Of a stretch of 64,000 nucleotides of DNA, positions 45,941-59,135 are shown one piece after another; the stretch's first letter is position 1, and the number at the start of each line of letters is the position of its first letter. The position numbers and the translations under genes are program-made. The notes below the pieces were generated by a model that did not search any database, was not told the DNA's origin, and worked only from the letters and a program-made list of their open reading frames with translations. This DNA comes from Lycorma delicatula. Its lineage: Eukaryota; Arthropoda; Insecta; Hemiptera; Fulgoridae. The DNA lies in NCBI RefSeq assembly GCF_047948215.1, contig NC_134461.1, positions 91,656,245 to 91,720,244 on the forward strand. The letters run 5' to 3'.

Positions 45941-47517
45941 ATGTATCTTAAAGTCTTTCGTGTATGTGTGTATTCACTCATCTTTAATGAAAAAAATATT
46001 ATAATTTAACTATAATTCTTTCATAATAATAAAAAAAATTATTAAATAAAGATAATATAATAATAAAGATATAATTAAAATCATTATCAATTGCTGTGTT
46101 CGCAGCAGAAAATGACGACATGAATATAGGACGATGAAAAAATACATCTCAGAGCTTTTCTGGCAGATTAAAATTAACGTTCCGTAATTTCATTAAAAAA
46201 TTATTCTTTAACTACACTTAAAAAAAACTTTTTATTTGCTATTAAAGTCTTTATTTTTCTAATAGTTGGTTAAAAAAATAAAAATAAAAAAATATTATTC
46301 TTTTATACTCTCAACAACTTGTTTTAACAATCCTAAACTTGTGTGAAAAAAGAATCATGTAATTTTAGAACGCAGAACAGACTTTTATTTGCGAAACGTA
46401 CCTCTTAAAGCAGTGTGAAATTAAGATTATATTTCTTTATAAATACATTAATAAAAATTTTCCTGTCCTTCACAGCACTTTTTCCCCTTCTTAATTGAGC
46501 TTAAGTAAATACCGTAATAAATTTGCTAGAAAAAGTGTTTGTTTTTTAACTAATATTTGAAAAAGCAAAAGCAACGTTTTAGTTTAGATTTTGAAATATA
46601 ATTCAATGTCGAATAACACTTTGTTTTTAAATATTACTAAACAGTACTTTGTTTTATTCTATATAACCTCTTTATTACGTCACAGAACTTTAAAATTATA
46701 TTACAGAAAAAACATAAAAAAGTTGAGTAATATTTTTTGCGTAATTTTTTTATAATTTTTTAAGTTTTTTCAAAAAATTGGAACTTACAAGAGTAATATA
46801 AAAAAGAAGTAGTTTTAATACATTATAAAACTCAATGCTTTTATTTTGTGTTTTGTAAAGAATAATTTCTTTAGACGTGCTTTGTCTTTTGTGTCATTAC
46901 TGTTTTAAGCTTGTTTTCTACCCTAGTATACATCAGCTTCCTACTATCCCAAGTAATTAATCACAATCTGTGGGTCTCCAGATACCTAAGCCCCACCCAA
47001 AACATTCATGGATTAAAGTTTTGGCTCTGCAGTTTGTCTGTTCTATATCTATTGATCCATGTGAGGAATATGACAAAAACATCTTGTCAGGTAATTTTTG
47101 ACTTCATCACGTAGAGATAATGTAATAGTATATATTATGTTACCCAATTGTCTTTTTGAATTCGTGGCAAGGGGGCTAGGTGACATGAGGGATTATCGTA
47201 TTAAGAACAGCTGGTTCGCACCAGAAAAGGTAGATATCTTGGAATTGCAATAGGTGCTATTCCAAGATGCCTAACTTTCCACTAGATTCCTAGTAGATAG
47301 CAAGCAAGAGCACATATATGTGAACGCATCAAAGTGATACCTACAGGTCTGGTTTTTCGAGGCCAGGAACCAGGACTTGGCCTCTACATAAGTTCTTAAT
47401 GCAACTTTACAGTCAAGACTACCTATACTCATACCTGTTCCTGATAAAACTGCCGTTATCCTCTTACATACAGTTCATCGGAGAACCTAACAACTATTTA
47501 GAATTCGAAATACTTAC
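45941..47517. other. Mixed non-coding region
   Basis: 46.0-46.9 kb is A+T-rich. From about 46.9 kb the composition is less A+T-rich but stops interrupt all frames. A small hairpin (ATCTTGGAAT...ATTCCAAGAT) lies at about 47236-47268. No gene recognised. Confidence 0.4.
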
Positions 47518-47694
47518 CATTGAAGTAATAACGTCTAACATTTCATTCATGGCTGTAAACGCATTCTGATTAGGACGCAGGTATCGAGTAGTCTTTAATA
47601 ATAGTCTGTAATAATTTTTGCAGGCGTTTTGACGAGGTTGTATGTAGTCCATCCCTTGTAATGAATTCTTATAAAGTAATTTTATCCAATTTTT
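47518..47694 (-). CDS. Candidate internal exon of a host gene (unknown)
   Basis: On the minus strand a 177-base stretch (59 codons) is open, starting just after an AG (AAATCAG) and ending at a consensus splice donor (ATG then GTAAGTA at 47517-47511). The translation includes NSLQGMDYIQPRQNACKNYY, then RLLLKTTRYLRPNQNAFTA, then MNEMLDVITSM. It uses varied codons, unlike the K/F/N/I-rich chance frames around it, and both ends are in phase 0. The proposed acceptor has a poor pyrimidine tract. An in-frame TAA lies about 9 bases upstream of it, so the acceptor or something like it is needed. The LLLK-x(6)-RP...L-D-V-I pattern faintly recalls the last helices of RhoGEF (DH) domains, but I would not assign a family. 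Confidence 0.35.
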
Positions 47695-47984
47695 CTGATT
47701 TCCTTAAGTTTCCAGCATTCTAAATCTAGTTTAGATATCCTTTCCACTTATCATGATCTTTTTTACCAAATATGTATTTTTATACCAACCAGACCATCTT
47801 TCAAGTTCAAAACACAAAATTTACATTTCCTAGTACAAAAGTTTTAATGATTATTTACCCTTTACAAATTGGTATTTAAAAGTTGATTTCTTTTAATTTC
47901 GGGATGAACTGCCGTCCATAGGCTTAACTATGGTATCAGTTAGGATTTTGTCCCAATTAGCTGACTATATGATTATATGACTAT

Positions 47985-48027
47985 GTGATTCTACACAGCA
48001 GCCTTTCAGGCAGCTGTGTAGAATCAC
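47985..48027. repeat. Perfect 15-bp inverted repeat, 13-base loop
   Basis: GTGATTCTACACAGC and GCTGTGTAGAATCAC. It lies at the point where the Jockey-type coding remnant ends. It could be a hairpin or the scar of a rearrangement. No terminator-like T run suggests a specific role. Confidence 0.85.
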
Positions 48028-48059
48028 AGTAATACGATAATCAAGTAATACGATAGTGA

Positions 48060-49065
48060 ATCCTTTTCAATTAATAGAGTAGGCCAGGAAGACCTTATCA
48101 AAAGCTTGTTGGATATTCAAAAAAACAGCTGAGCCATACATCTTATCTGCTAGTTACTTGCTGCTAACGTAGACTATCATTTGTGTTTGTTCGATTACTG
48201 AAAGATCACATCTGAAGCCAAACTGATGATCAGGAATAATACGTACGCCCTCCAAAATCAGCCGTAGCCACAGAAGACGTAATCTTTCGATAGAGAAACC
48301 TTCGATAAAATAGTTAACAAACTTATCGGCTTGTCTGAAGCTACAGTATGGGTCGGCTTGCCCGGTTTCTGGACCATTGCCATCTGCGACATCTTCGACT
48401 CCGTCGGGAAGCTCATAGTTCGAGAAATTTTAATGGAATTTCTCGAGAGTTGTGTTATATACTGGATGATCCTGGATAGTAGCATCCTACTAGTAGATGA
48501 TCCTGGATAAAAAGCTTTTTATTCGTTATAAAGTCTTACCGTGGAGCTTTCTTTAAATTCTCTCCGCTTTTGATTATTCGCTCTACTGACGAAAAAGGTT
48601 TCACAGGAAGACCTGTAGGAATTGGGCTACTCAGGAATTTTATTATTTCTTCCTCACTTGCCTTCCTTATTTGTATATAAAAAAAACCAAAAGACCTTCG
48701 TAAGATGCCTTGCATTACGTCAGCTTTCTCACTGTCAGTTCGACTCACGACCCATTCAACGTTTTCAAAGGTGAGAACGGGTGGTGGTCTATTGAACTCC
48801 TTAGTGAATAATCTTCCTTTTGCAGAGAGTAGATAAATTCTCCAGGAATCTCTCTCTATTTTAAACTCTCGTTTTTAGTAAACCTCGGCAGCTATTTTAG
48901 TCTTCGAGCAGCCCTGTTCAAATAAATTCTATCCTAAAGCCCTCTGTAATATTGCCATCTCCTTCTAAGTCTCCTCTTGGTAGAAATAAAATCCATAAAC
49001 TCCCTCGGATAGGTCATGCCTCCCTGTTCTCCATTCTAACCTCTGGGGTCAACCGCCAAGCTATT
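48060..49065 (-). pseudogene. Jockey-type LINE reverse transcriptase, N-terminal half
   Basis: On the minus strand, in order: REFMDFISTKRRLRRRWQYY (about 49000), then DSEKADV (about 48730), LKKAPR (about 48540), MVQKPGKPTHTVASDKPISL (about 48370), IIPDHQFGFR (about 48220) and AVFLNIQQAFDKV (about 48100). These are the linker and the reverse transcriptase fingers and palm start of Jockey-clade ORF2, which in active copies reverse-transcribes the element. Motif A normally reads F-L-D-[IV], and here the catalytic Asp is Asn. There are frameshifts and stops throughout. The F/Y-A-D-D part and the rest are missing, since homology is lost near 48060. Confidence 0.85.
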
Positions 49066-51230
49066 GTTTTTAGATGACCGTAAAACATTATTCCCCGTTT
49101 TTAAATTGTATCGATTATGTTATCAGTCTTTCTATATGTTTCCTCGTTTGATCGTAAAATATATTTATTATTTTCATTCTTGGAGTCAAATATTTTTCTT
49201 ACAATTTTTCTTTCCTATGTTCTGTTGTCTTCCTTGAATATGTAATATTAAAATTTCTGCCCCATAAAGACTTCGCTTTATGTTTTATTACTTTTTTAAA
49301 TATTCATACTATCGTACATTTAGATTCAGATAATGCCAAAAAACCCGTTATTCATATATCCGAAAGATGGATTAAGCGTTTTAATCAATAGTACATTTTA
49401 TGTTAAAAAAAAAAACAACTTAATTGTTTTTTACAAAAGGGTAGGAAAAACAGTAGTATACCTTAGAAAAGATATCTTGAACTTTAAGCTTAAAGAAACA
49501 CATGTTCTGAACACTAGATTGAAGATGAAGATACATGAATACTTATGCTAAGTAGTAGCAAAAAAGAAAAATAGTCTTTGAAATGAACGTTGTAAATTGT
49601 CACTTTTAATTTTGAATTATTGTTTTATTTTATTTGAAACATTTTGGAATGTTTTTTTTTTTTTTTAATTAATGCAAAAATGTGAATATCATCATGTTTT
49701 TATTTTTTAACTTGTTTAGTTATTTATTAAATCATTTAATCGTTTCATCAAACGTTTTTCTAATCAATATTAAACACAATATAATCAAATAAAAAAGATA
49801 TTATATAATTTAATATTATACAGAATATACACAGTGACGATACGACTGGTATAGTTAATAAACTTCACTTTAATTTGGCTAATCGCCAGAATTTTAAATA
49901 AAAAAGAAAAAAAATTTAAATCGTTTAAGACGCCACTGACGTGAACGAATCGAAAACATAACCAAACCACCGCATCGACATGTCCGCGTTGAATTAACAC
50001 CTAACCTAAAAAACAAGCAAACTTTAAATACTAAAGTGGAAGATGTTCTCTAAACACTACACAGAGCCGTTTCTTTTTTTATATTCTAATAACTTTCCAA
50101 TTCCTTATTGGGACTGTCAACGTCAAAGGTACAACAGCCACACGTAATGGTTCCTTAAGAAAATATGCAGCAATCGAATCAATACCGACTTGTTTTTTTT
50201 TTTACGTAGGACTTGTTCTTAAATTTATTTTACATCCTAGTTCATGTCAACCTAAAGGAATTTTCTTTCGGCATTAAAGAACATTATCAAAGAACCCAAC
50301 GTTGATTCTCCCTTATTTCAGAGAAATTTACGACTATAATAAACAAAATTATTTCTTAATTTTTTCTCCAAATTGTATCGTATTACATTATACAAACAAA
50401 ATGGATTTATTGTTCATAAATTTAATTTTTATTAAGTTAAAATTAACCTATAGAGATGGGATTCACAAATAACTCTTTATTTAATATATCTTGAATAACA
50501 CATAATATTATGCTTCTCAAATAAACATAATTGAAATCGAGGATTCTTTTTATTTTTTTGTATAGTATAAAAAAACCTTGGTTTAAACTAGTTATTAAAC
50601 ATATAAACAAAGTTCTATTTGTTTGGGATTCAGTTACCAAAGAAAAATAATAATATTTTTTTTTTGTTTTCTTAATACCTATATGATTATGAATTTTAAA
50701 AAGATAAATATTAAGTTTGAAAATTAAAATGCAGGTTTAATTGTGTATAAAAAAGGGAATTTAAGTGTGCTAATGGATGAATTTACAATTTAAAAATTAA
50801 ATGATATTAATATATCTACCAAAAATTACTATTAAACATTATAATGAAAAATAAAAATAACAATTTTTTAGAGTGTAGATGGTAAAATTTAATTTATAGA
50901 TTACTAGCTGTACTTCAAAACAAGGTCGTCTTATCATATTTATTAAACAGAAAGGAATCATTAGTCAAAATTTCATAAAATATCTTATACAAAAATTATT
51001 ATGGTTACTAAATCAGGAAAATAAAATATGTTCTCACAAATTGAGAGCAGAACACTTTGAAATTTATTAAAAAAAAATTTGTGAATTTTTTTTGCTATTC
51101 TATTTGTTATAGTATAACCAAACATTTAATTAATCAAAATTTTACATTTTAAGTTACATTAATTTAAGATAAAAATCAAAACAAGTTTCTTTCAACAAAA
51201 GTATTATAAATATTACCATTTATTTTTAGA
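49066..51230. other. Non-coding region
   Basis: A+T-rich. Frames at 49333-49551, 49785-50000 and 50443-50640 have no recognisable domain. A patch at about 50030-50300 is slightly less A+T-rich, without homology. Confidence 0.45.
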
Positions 51231-51740
51231 AACGCGTGCAGTTAAAAAAAATGTTTGCTGATTAATTATCCCACGCGGCTTGACCTCTGCTAATATCAGT
51301 AAGTATTACTATCCCGTCTACATAGTACTATAGCTCTAGAAGGGAGAGTATTTTAATCGGTTCAATTTGGGCATATGCGATTTCCACTGGATCTTTACGT
51401 TTTGACACCTAAGAAACGCAAAATACCGATGGAAATTTTTTTCCCCTACACTCCTGGGCCGGTCAGTCATCCAGTTAAGTATAGCACAGCCCAGGAGCGC
51501 GTCCTCGCCGCGAAATGGCCTCCCTACTTACTGGCATATCCGCTTCCGGTATGGCAAATCAGCCAGTCACAGCTGGATTTTTTGATTTTTTATTCCCCCA
51601 TCCATGTTAATCAATCCCCTTTTTTAATTTATACATACACATACACATAGGCACCCTTCATCCGAAATCTCCCCTTAAGTCGATCAATGAAACCGGCACA
51701 CCTACGACGGGCAAACCTTTCAAGGAAGTATTAAAATATA
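51231..51740. repeat. Probable dispersed repeat of unknown class
   Basis: Less A+T-rich. It contains GTACTATAGCTCTAGAAGGG, GCATATGCGATTTCCACTGG and ACACCTAAGAAACGCAAAAT. A plus-strand frame (51375-51650) is proline-rich and ends in YTYTYT from a short repeat, so it is unlikely to be a gene. The wording resembles consensus-like insect repeats, but I see no second copy in this window. Confidence 0.3.
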
Positions 51741-54700
51741 AGTATAGTAAATATTATATTATTATAAATAATATAATATTAAATATTATAATATAATATT
51801 ATAAAAATTATTTTTTTTAAATGATAATAAAAATACTAACATCGGACGGAAGACAAGTCGTATTAGTTATGTTTTTCAAATTCTTTGTGGATAAATGTCG
51901 AAACATGTTTACATCCAGAAAGAACGATTCTTCTAAATATTCATGAAAAGACTTAATTAATATTTCTTCGTGTAAATGGTTAGGTTTTAATAAAAAAAAC
52001 TTCATTCTTCAAGTTACGTTAAACCACACTTTTCCATTCATCGTTATCTTGTTGTAACAGACGTAGACAGAGAAAGAGAGAAACTTTTCAAATTAGGACA
52101 AGGTAACACGGTGTGTTTAAAAAATTTAAATAATGTTTTTTTCTTTATTTTGCACAAAAAAAAATGGCTTCTTGATCTAATCAGCTGGTTAAGTAATATA
52201 TTCCCGAAAATGGTGTATTTCAACCAGCGCTTATCTACTCATGAATTGTTTATAAATAAATAACTCTACTAAAAGAAAACAATGCCGAATGAAAACATTT
52301 TTTTTTAAGTCTAATGAAAAATGTGTTACTTCTGCACAATAATTACGATTAGTATTTCATAAAATTTCAAAATCAAATTTATGAAAATCAGTTCCAAAAA
52401 TGTTATTAACATATTTATAAGTTTAATGTTATCTAAATTTTCTTATTTTTTTAAAAATAATACAATATTTTAGAATACAACTTTTCCATAAACAGTTTAA
52501 ATATTTATATTTATTATTCTGGAGAATAAAGTTTTATATTTGTACAGAAGTTTACTTCATAGATTTCCACCTTACAATATCTTCCTTCCTTTGCTTATGC
52601 AATGAACTCTTTTAGAGTCTTTACATTTTCTTCTCAAAAGTTGAAAAGTTTTCAAAAGTTGATCAATTTTGGCTAACAACAATTATCAAATTCGTCATTC
52701 GATATTTACTCTTAAACGACTACTACATTAACGGATTCTTTATGACTTATTTCTTTTAACCTAGTTTTTTTTTACACCCCTCCCGTAGTCGGACCCGCAA
52801 TGAAGCATGACTCAGCTCCGGGATGTGTCGTCGCTAACTCAACCTAACCAAAAGCCACCTGGGTCTTGGTTGTAACAGTTGCCTTCGTCTAACCTACTTG
52901 CAATTATCTTTTTTTACATAGCATTACGATGTATAAAGGATTACAAAAAAAGGCCTCTCTTTACATATTCCATAAAAAGACCCTTAATCGAATATTCTTA
53001 AAATTAATTTTTATTTGTTATATGGAATTACTTTGGGAATTATAAATCTTATTTCATTTAACGAAATTACATAAAGTAATATTCTGTTAAATGAACTTCT
53101 GTTTTCACAATACTTAATATTTCCACTAGGAGTATCATAATTGATTTCAGTACTTTTTTCTATTCTATCATTGTCACTTTAACATCCGTAGTTATTGCGA
53201 GTGCCTCCATTCTCAAAACTACTGTTAATAAATACTGAGTCTTCCTGTGTTGGAATCGTCGAATAAATAGCGATTTTAAGCTCCTCCCACTACACATCCC
53301 TATTGTCGTGACCTCTTCTGCTTTGCCCTGCCTACTTTAACGGTTTTACATTTTTATAAAATTTTATTTTATCGGTTATAAAATTTCTTTTATCATTGCT
53401 TTTAGAGATTGTAAATAAATCTTCTTACCTTATATTTAAGTCCGAGATTAATGTTTTTAATTTTTTTATTTTATTTTTTATTATAAAATTACTTCTCTAT
53501 CATAATATCGTTTATACTTAATTATATACTTAAAGTTTGTTCGGTCAATGACTGTGCAAAGTTTTTAAAGAAATAATACTGATGTAAAACATTTTTGAAT
53601 AATAAAATAAAATTTCTAAAATCATCATATAAAATATTGTGTCATACAAATCGATTTTATATGGTGGAAATCGCTTATTAAGTTCGTTTAAAAACCATAG
53701 ATCGAATTCCTACATTTTTGAACTAAAAAAGCATTTTATTTATTTATTTACTTTTTTTGAATAGATTTTACCGACTTAAGTTAACTTAACCAACTTAACT
53801 GGTAAGTTAAGTTAACCAACTTAAATTTACCATAAATTTATTAATATATTGCCAAAAAAAAATATCTATAATTTATTTGAAAAAACTTTAAGTAAATACC
53901 GCAATAATAATCTCCGATTTTATAATATTAAAGTTAATACAAGTATACTAATATAATAGCGACCGATATTAACCAGTATAATTTATTGAATTTGAATTGT
54001 TGAAAAGGTCAAAAGATTTTAATGAAATTCTATGAATTTTAATAATTCTCTATTATGTTGAAAAGGTGTTAATCCTACAGCCTATATTACATTATGTAGT
54101 CTATATGCAGATATAATCTTTTACTGTTACAGAATAAATTGTTGGCTGTACTACAGGAGTGTATATTGTATTCTACAATATTTTACATATTATGGTCTGA
54201 CTCGTATACAAATATAGTAAATGCAATTCGCACATCTGTACATGAAAAAAAGAGAGACTCTATGAAAAGAGGACGTAAACATATTTTATTATAATGTATT
54301 TTAAAGTGAGACATTGTTTGTTAATAGACTGTACATAGTATATTTAACGTACACGGCTTATAGGCGTAGGTTAGTGTATTCATTTTGTTATTGTTATTAT
54401 TATTAGTAAATACAAAAACTGTATCATTATTGTGTTCTATTTACGTCGTACAAAAGGGATTTAAATATTATGGGTAAACGTCTGAGAAAATTATAAAGTA
54501 AAATTTTTATGGTGTAGGTGTAAATTTTCTGTAATCTTTTCTTTTAATTTTATTTATTCATATTAAAAAAATCTATACTGATTTTCCCTACAGATTTTTT
54601 TTTCTTTTTTGATTATTTTTAATTAAAATTTTGTATGATTTTATGAAAAATATGAGTATATCTGCAATTATAAATATATTAAATTTTGAAAAGAAGAGTT

Positions 54701-55423
54701 ATTTATTTAAGATATGAACGTTCTGTTTAAAAATACTATGTCATTATCTTTGGATTTAGTCTCAACATAGAAATAATACGTCTAATAATTAATTTCTACA
54801 GTCAACAATATAAAGTAATTTTTATACATGGAAATTTAATAAAAATGTTAGGTTTTCTCTTAATAAATTAATATTTCAGATAAAATTATTTACTGCGTTA
54901 AATTAGCCTTCGGTATCAAAATCGTTTGGATCGGCACCCGAATTATTTTGCGGTCAATTTATTAGATAACACGACCAGTGATTTTTCAAGATTTCTGAGG
55001 AAAAATATTCTTGGTTTGCATTATCGTTTCAGTTAGGTGATTTTATGATCACTTTATGTACGGATTGCTATTCTATTTCATTATTAAATCACAAACCACT
55101 GGATCTGTGACAACTTAATTTTAGTTCTAATACACCTTATTTACTTATTGTTCAATTATCTTGCTGCACAGATTGTAAAGTTACTGTGACGTTGTAATAA
55201 AAAAAAAATTATCTGCTAATAAATAAATAAATTAGAATGTATTTAAATATAAAAATACTCAACCGTTTATTACATTTTAAATTTAACGGGAAGTTTGTTT
55301 TCTGTTTTTCCAGTTGTTATAATAAAATTATTATGAAAGGAAAACTATTCAAAATTGTGCGTACTCAGCATTTTTCTAACTTTTTAAACGTCTTCATCAT
55401 CTGAATCCAACAATAAAAAAAAC
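51741..55423. other. Non-coding region
   Basis: It holds an A/T palindromic patch (51740-51810) and a G+C-richer patch at about 52775-52910 (CCCTCCCGTAGTCGGACCCG, GGATGTGTCGTCGCTAACTC). Another lies at about 53150-53345 with stops in all frames, and a TTAAC/GTTAA-rich patch at about 53775-53830. No gene recognised. Confidence 0.45.
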
Positions 55424-55648
55424 CTAGGATGAAATTCTATACGTGTAGATGTTACTGTCAATGTTGCTCAACTTCTTTGAAACGGGTAAAGATGTAATCA
55501 TTAAATTTAATATAGTGTGATTCGTGGACACTGCTACTAAATCTTTAGGCAAATCGAGTAAGAGATATTTCTCTTTTTCCCATACGTGCCCAGATAAATA
55601 GATCAGAGAAGGTCTAACAACTGTCCTACCGTATTTTACAATAATCAG
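55424..55648 (-). other. Orphan 75-codon open frame, uncertain
   Basis: The minus strand is open between a TAA and a TAG, with no ATG until two thirds through. It includes VVRPSLIYLSGHVWEKEKYL, then LLDLPKDLVAVSTNHTILNL and then SLPVSKKLSNIDSN. Codon use is more even than in neighbouring A/T-driven frames. It could be an exon (a T-rich run lies just upstream, near 55650-55670) or a fragment of an unidentified retroelement. No family recognised. Confidence 0.25.
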
Positions 55649-55651
55649 TTA

Positions 55652-57404
55652 AAAAAAACATATTTTTATAAAATTGAAAAAGAAATAATATTTTTCATAC
55701 TACGACGATTTAAGATACATTCAGATACTTTTCACTTTAAAATTACCTTTATTATTATGTACTAGTTTTTATTATCTTAAGGCTAAATTTTGTAAGCGTA
55801 ATTTTTACGCAGAATGAAAAAGGTATTTTAAATGCGGATAAGGAAACAAAACTATTGCAGCACCAGAACGGGGCGAAACACAAACGTGTAATTGTCTTTA
55901 CACTGTCATAACGTTTTATCCCTCACCCCATTAAAACACATTCGACCAACATCAACACATACCAAGAAGCAAGAAAAATGAACTAATGAGCATCAAAAAA
56001 TTATCCTAATAAGACAGTACACTTTTTATTGCTAAATAAATAAAATGTATATGGGTAACGCGTTATTTTACAATAAAAAAAATATATCATTTTCACCCCT
56101 TACTCTAATAAAGTTGCCTTAAGTTTCTTATGACGGTAAACTATTTGTTTGTCTCTCTTGTACAAAATTGAAAAATTGCTTTCCATGAGATTAATAAAAG
56201 ATGGCTTATTATAGACAATAACAGGAAACCACTTCGCACGCGCAATCTTTTTGAAATTTTTTTCATCACTTTCCTCAATATATTTGGAATGGAAGACTTT
56301 ATATTCTTTTTGAATATATGCACATGTTATACAAGTAATGATTGTAGGTCTTATGAGGAAAAATCTACCGTACAGTTAAGCCTTGTTACTAAAATGAAAA
56401 TTAATAAGTGGTAAGTAGGTCCACATACATCATTATCTTAATACCAGAAACGTCTAAAAGAGGATATGTTAGAAACTTAAGATGATAGGTTAAATTAATA
56501 AACCACAATAAATTCGATACATGTTTTTTGTTTTTTTTTTTTTTTTTTACTTTTCGCTATTGACTATTGCACTGCAACAGCCAAACAAAATAGAAACGAA
56601 AAATATATACTAGTATATTACATTATTTTATTATTTGATAAAATTATAAATTAAAATTCTATAAATTTAAAAAAAATATAATTTAATAAATTTTTTTAAA
56701 ACAGTATTCGGAGCTGATTTTTTTTCTTTTTAATTTAGGGATTACATAAATATTCACTAAAGTAACGAGGAAGTTCTTAAGAAAGATTTTCCAAATTCTT
56801 TTGCTGAAAAAAAAATATTTTGTTAATCTTATTGCTTAGAAGGTAAAGATTATTAAAAAAATATCAAATTATCACTTAGTTAAATTAGTTAAATTTTTTT
56901 TACATATTTATTCTGACACATTTTTACACTGTATATTTTACTTTTTCTTTGCTTCTTTCTCAAAGTAAAATAAACATAAATAATTAAAATAGTATTCGAT
57001 CCATGTAATCGCTTTATTTTTTAATTTTTATTACAATCAGTCTCCTGAACAATGAAATTGTAAGTAAATTGTACTGTATAATAATGACCTGAAAGGGAGG
57101 GCATCCAGTGATACCTTCCAGGACTATAAAGGTTTAAACGCAGTATAGTATAATAAAAAATATAACTACGCGTGGCAAACTACAAACAATTTGAAAATCA
57201 ACTGTTAAGAATAAAAAAAGAGTTAAATGGTAACTTAACATAGATTGGGAACAATAAAATTAAATGGTTAACAAAATAGAACAAGAAATTGAGTATAAAA
57301 ATATTGTCACAAGTCACACATCAGAAAAAAGAAGACATATAACAAATTACCAGTTGTCACATATAAAAAATTTAAGTAACAAAAGAATGATGTTTAACGC
57401 ACAA
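55652..57404. other. Non-coding A+T-rich region
   Basis: A poly(T) run lies near 56529-56550. No gene recognised. The frame at 56141-56323 is low-complexity. Confidence 0.5.
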
Positions 57405-57945
57405 TAGCCTCTAGATCCAGTATATTTAACCTCTTTAATCGTCTCACACCTTTGCTATTATCCCAAAGTCCGATGGTTTTGGTGCGCGTTAAGCTTAAGT
57501 ATATATTCTGAACTTAACCGGTGGATTTCTCCACTAATAGATGACATCCCTAGGTAATCGTGGATCTCCTTGTTCTTCAGAAATCATAGAACCTCCGAAA
57601 AATGTCTCATTACTTTATTTTGGAACCTTTAGATGATGTCAATATTGCTATTGCTTGCCGTACCCCAAAGTTGTATCCCGTAGGCCCATATTGGCTTTAA
57701 AAACGGCTTGTGCAACAACAGTTTGTTATTTAACGATAACATGGATCTTGTTTTCAATAACTATTTCAACCGTCTAAGCTTGGTATTTAATTGTTTCCTC
57801 TTTTCTCTCACATGATTTTTCCATGTTAGGAGGCGGTCCAAATGAAGCCCTAGGTTTAGAACGTTGTCCGAATGAGGGATGTGAACTCCATCTAGGCAGT
57901 GGGCAAAGTCCCCTCATCGTCGCAAACGTCACATGACTCGACTTT
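57405..57945 (-). pseudogene. Jockey-type LINE reverse transcriptase, C-terminal part
   Basis: On the minus strand, in order: NVLNLGLHLDRLLTWKNHVR (about 57850), KRKQLNTKLRRLK, LLKTRSMLSLNNKLLLHKPF, LKPIWAYGIQLWGTASNSNI (about 57660) and DYLGMSSISGEIHRLSSEYI, ending in a G-V-R-R-L-K-R-L-N-I-L-D-L-E-like stretch near 57420. This is the thumb and C-terminal region following the palm in Jockey-clade ORF2. One frame reads most of the way with only a few stops, for example after RRLK and after NIDII. The palm is missing upstream and no poly(A) tail is obvious downstream. Confidence 0.88.
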
Positions 57946-58082
57946 AAAAAGATTAAAAAAATTTTTATATAATATAAATTGTACGTGTCAACCCTATTAT
58001 AGTCTGTACAATAGGAATAAAATAGTACAACAGTGTTACATAATAAATACAGAATAAATTATATTGCAAATATAATATATTG

Positions 58083-58120
<38 letters not shown>

Positions 58121-59099
58121 GTAATTTATTGCATAATGTAATATGCAATATATATTTATAGCAAATTATTAAGAACTGTTCACTGATTTGTTTTACAATT
58201 AATATTTTTGTGAAGACATCACTTAAACGATAAATATTTTTATTTATTCTAAGTTATGAAACAAATTTACTTTAATTTCAAAATCCAGTAAAAAAGTAAT
58301 AGCCTATATAAATTTTTTTAATATCCACCCACCCTTTGAATAAAAAATAAAATCAGTCTTCTACGTGCTTTCACCAAACTTTTATTAACAGACTGTAAGT
58401 GTTTTAAACTAAAATAAAAAAAATAATAATAAAACAATAATAATAAATAGCTAGCTATAAAGTAAAACATAAAATATAAATTAAACGTTTCCCATATTTT
58501 ATTTATTTTTTGACGTCTGGGAATTTTATTCTGCTATGTTATTCGTTTAACATCACTTTTGTAGATTTTTAATTTTACATAAAAATTTATTCCTTTTTTT
58601 TCTTCATGAGATTTTTTTTATAGAAAAATTTCCTTTTTAAAATTCTGGAAACGTTAAATCCATGTCGTGGTTGTCAGTAACAATTGTTGTTTTCATTTCA
58701 AATTATTTTATTTTAAAGAAAATTAAACATTTTTTTTTTAATATGGCTGCATATTTATCAAGTTCTCTTATGGTAGATATATTTCTTTATTTATAATTAA
58801 CTCAGGATTATTACTACTACTTTCATATTTGATTAGCCAAAAATACCCAAAAAATATGTTTAATTTTTCTTGAGTCTTTGATTAAAAATTTGATTTATTG
58901 AAAATTTTAAAGGAATTTGAAAAAGTTTTTTTATTAATTTTCTTTACTTATTTTTTTTTTTTTTAAGATAAGTATATCTATTGTAAAAAATTAAAACTTT
59001 TTTCTTACATCCTGTGAATGACCGATACATATGATGTTACTAGTTTTATAATTTATTATTGTCCTAATTTTAAGATACGTAAATATTAAAACTGCTGTG
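57946..59099. other. Non-coding region with (TA)n
   Basis: A TA microsatellite spans about 58085-58118. Otherwise A+T-rich low-complexity DNA. Confidence 0.55.
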
Positions 59100-59135
59100 T
59101 TTCAAATAAAAAAAATCTGATGTGGACACCGCATT

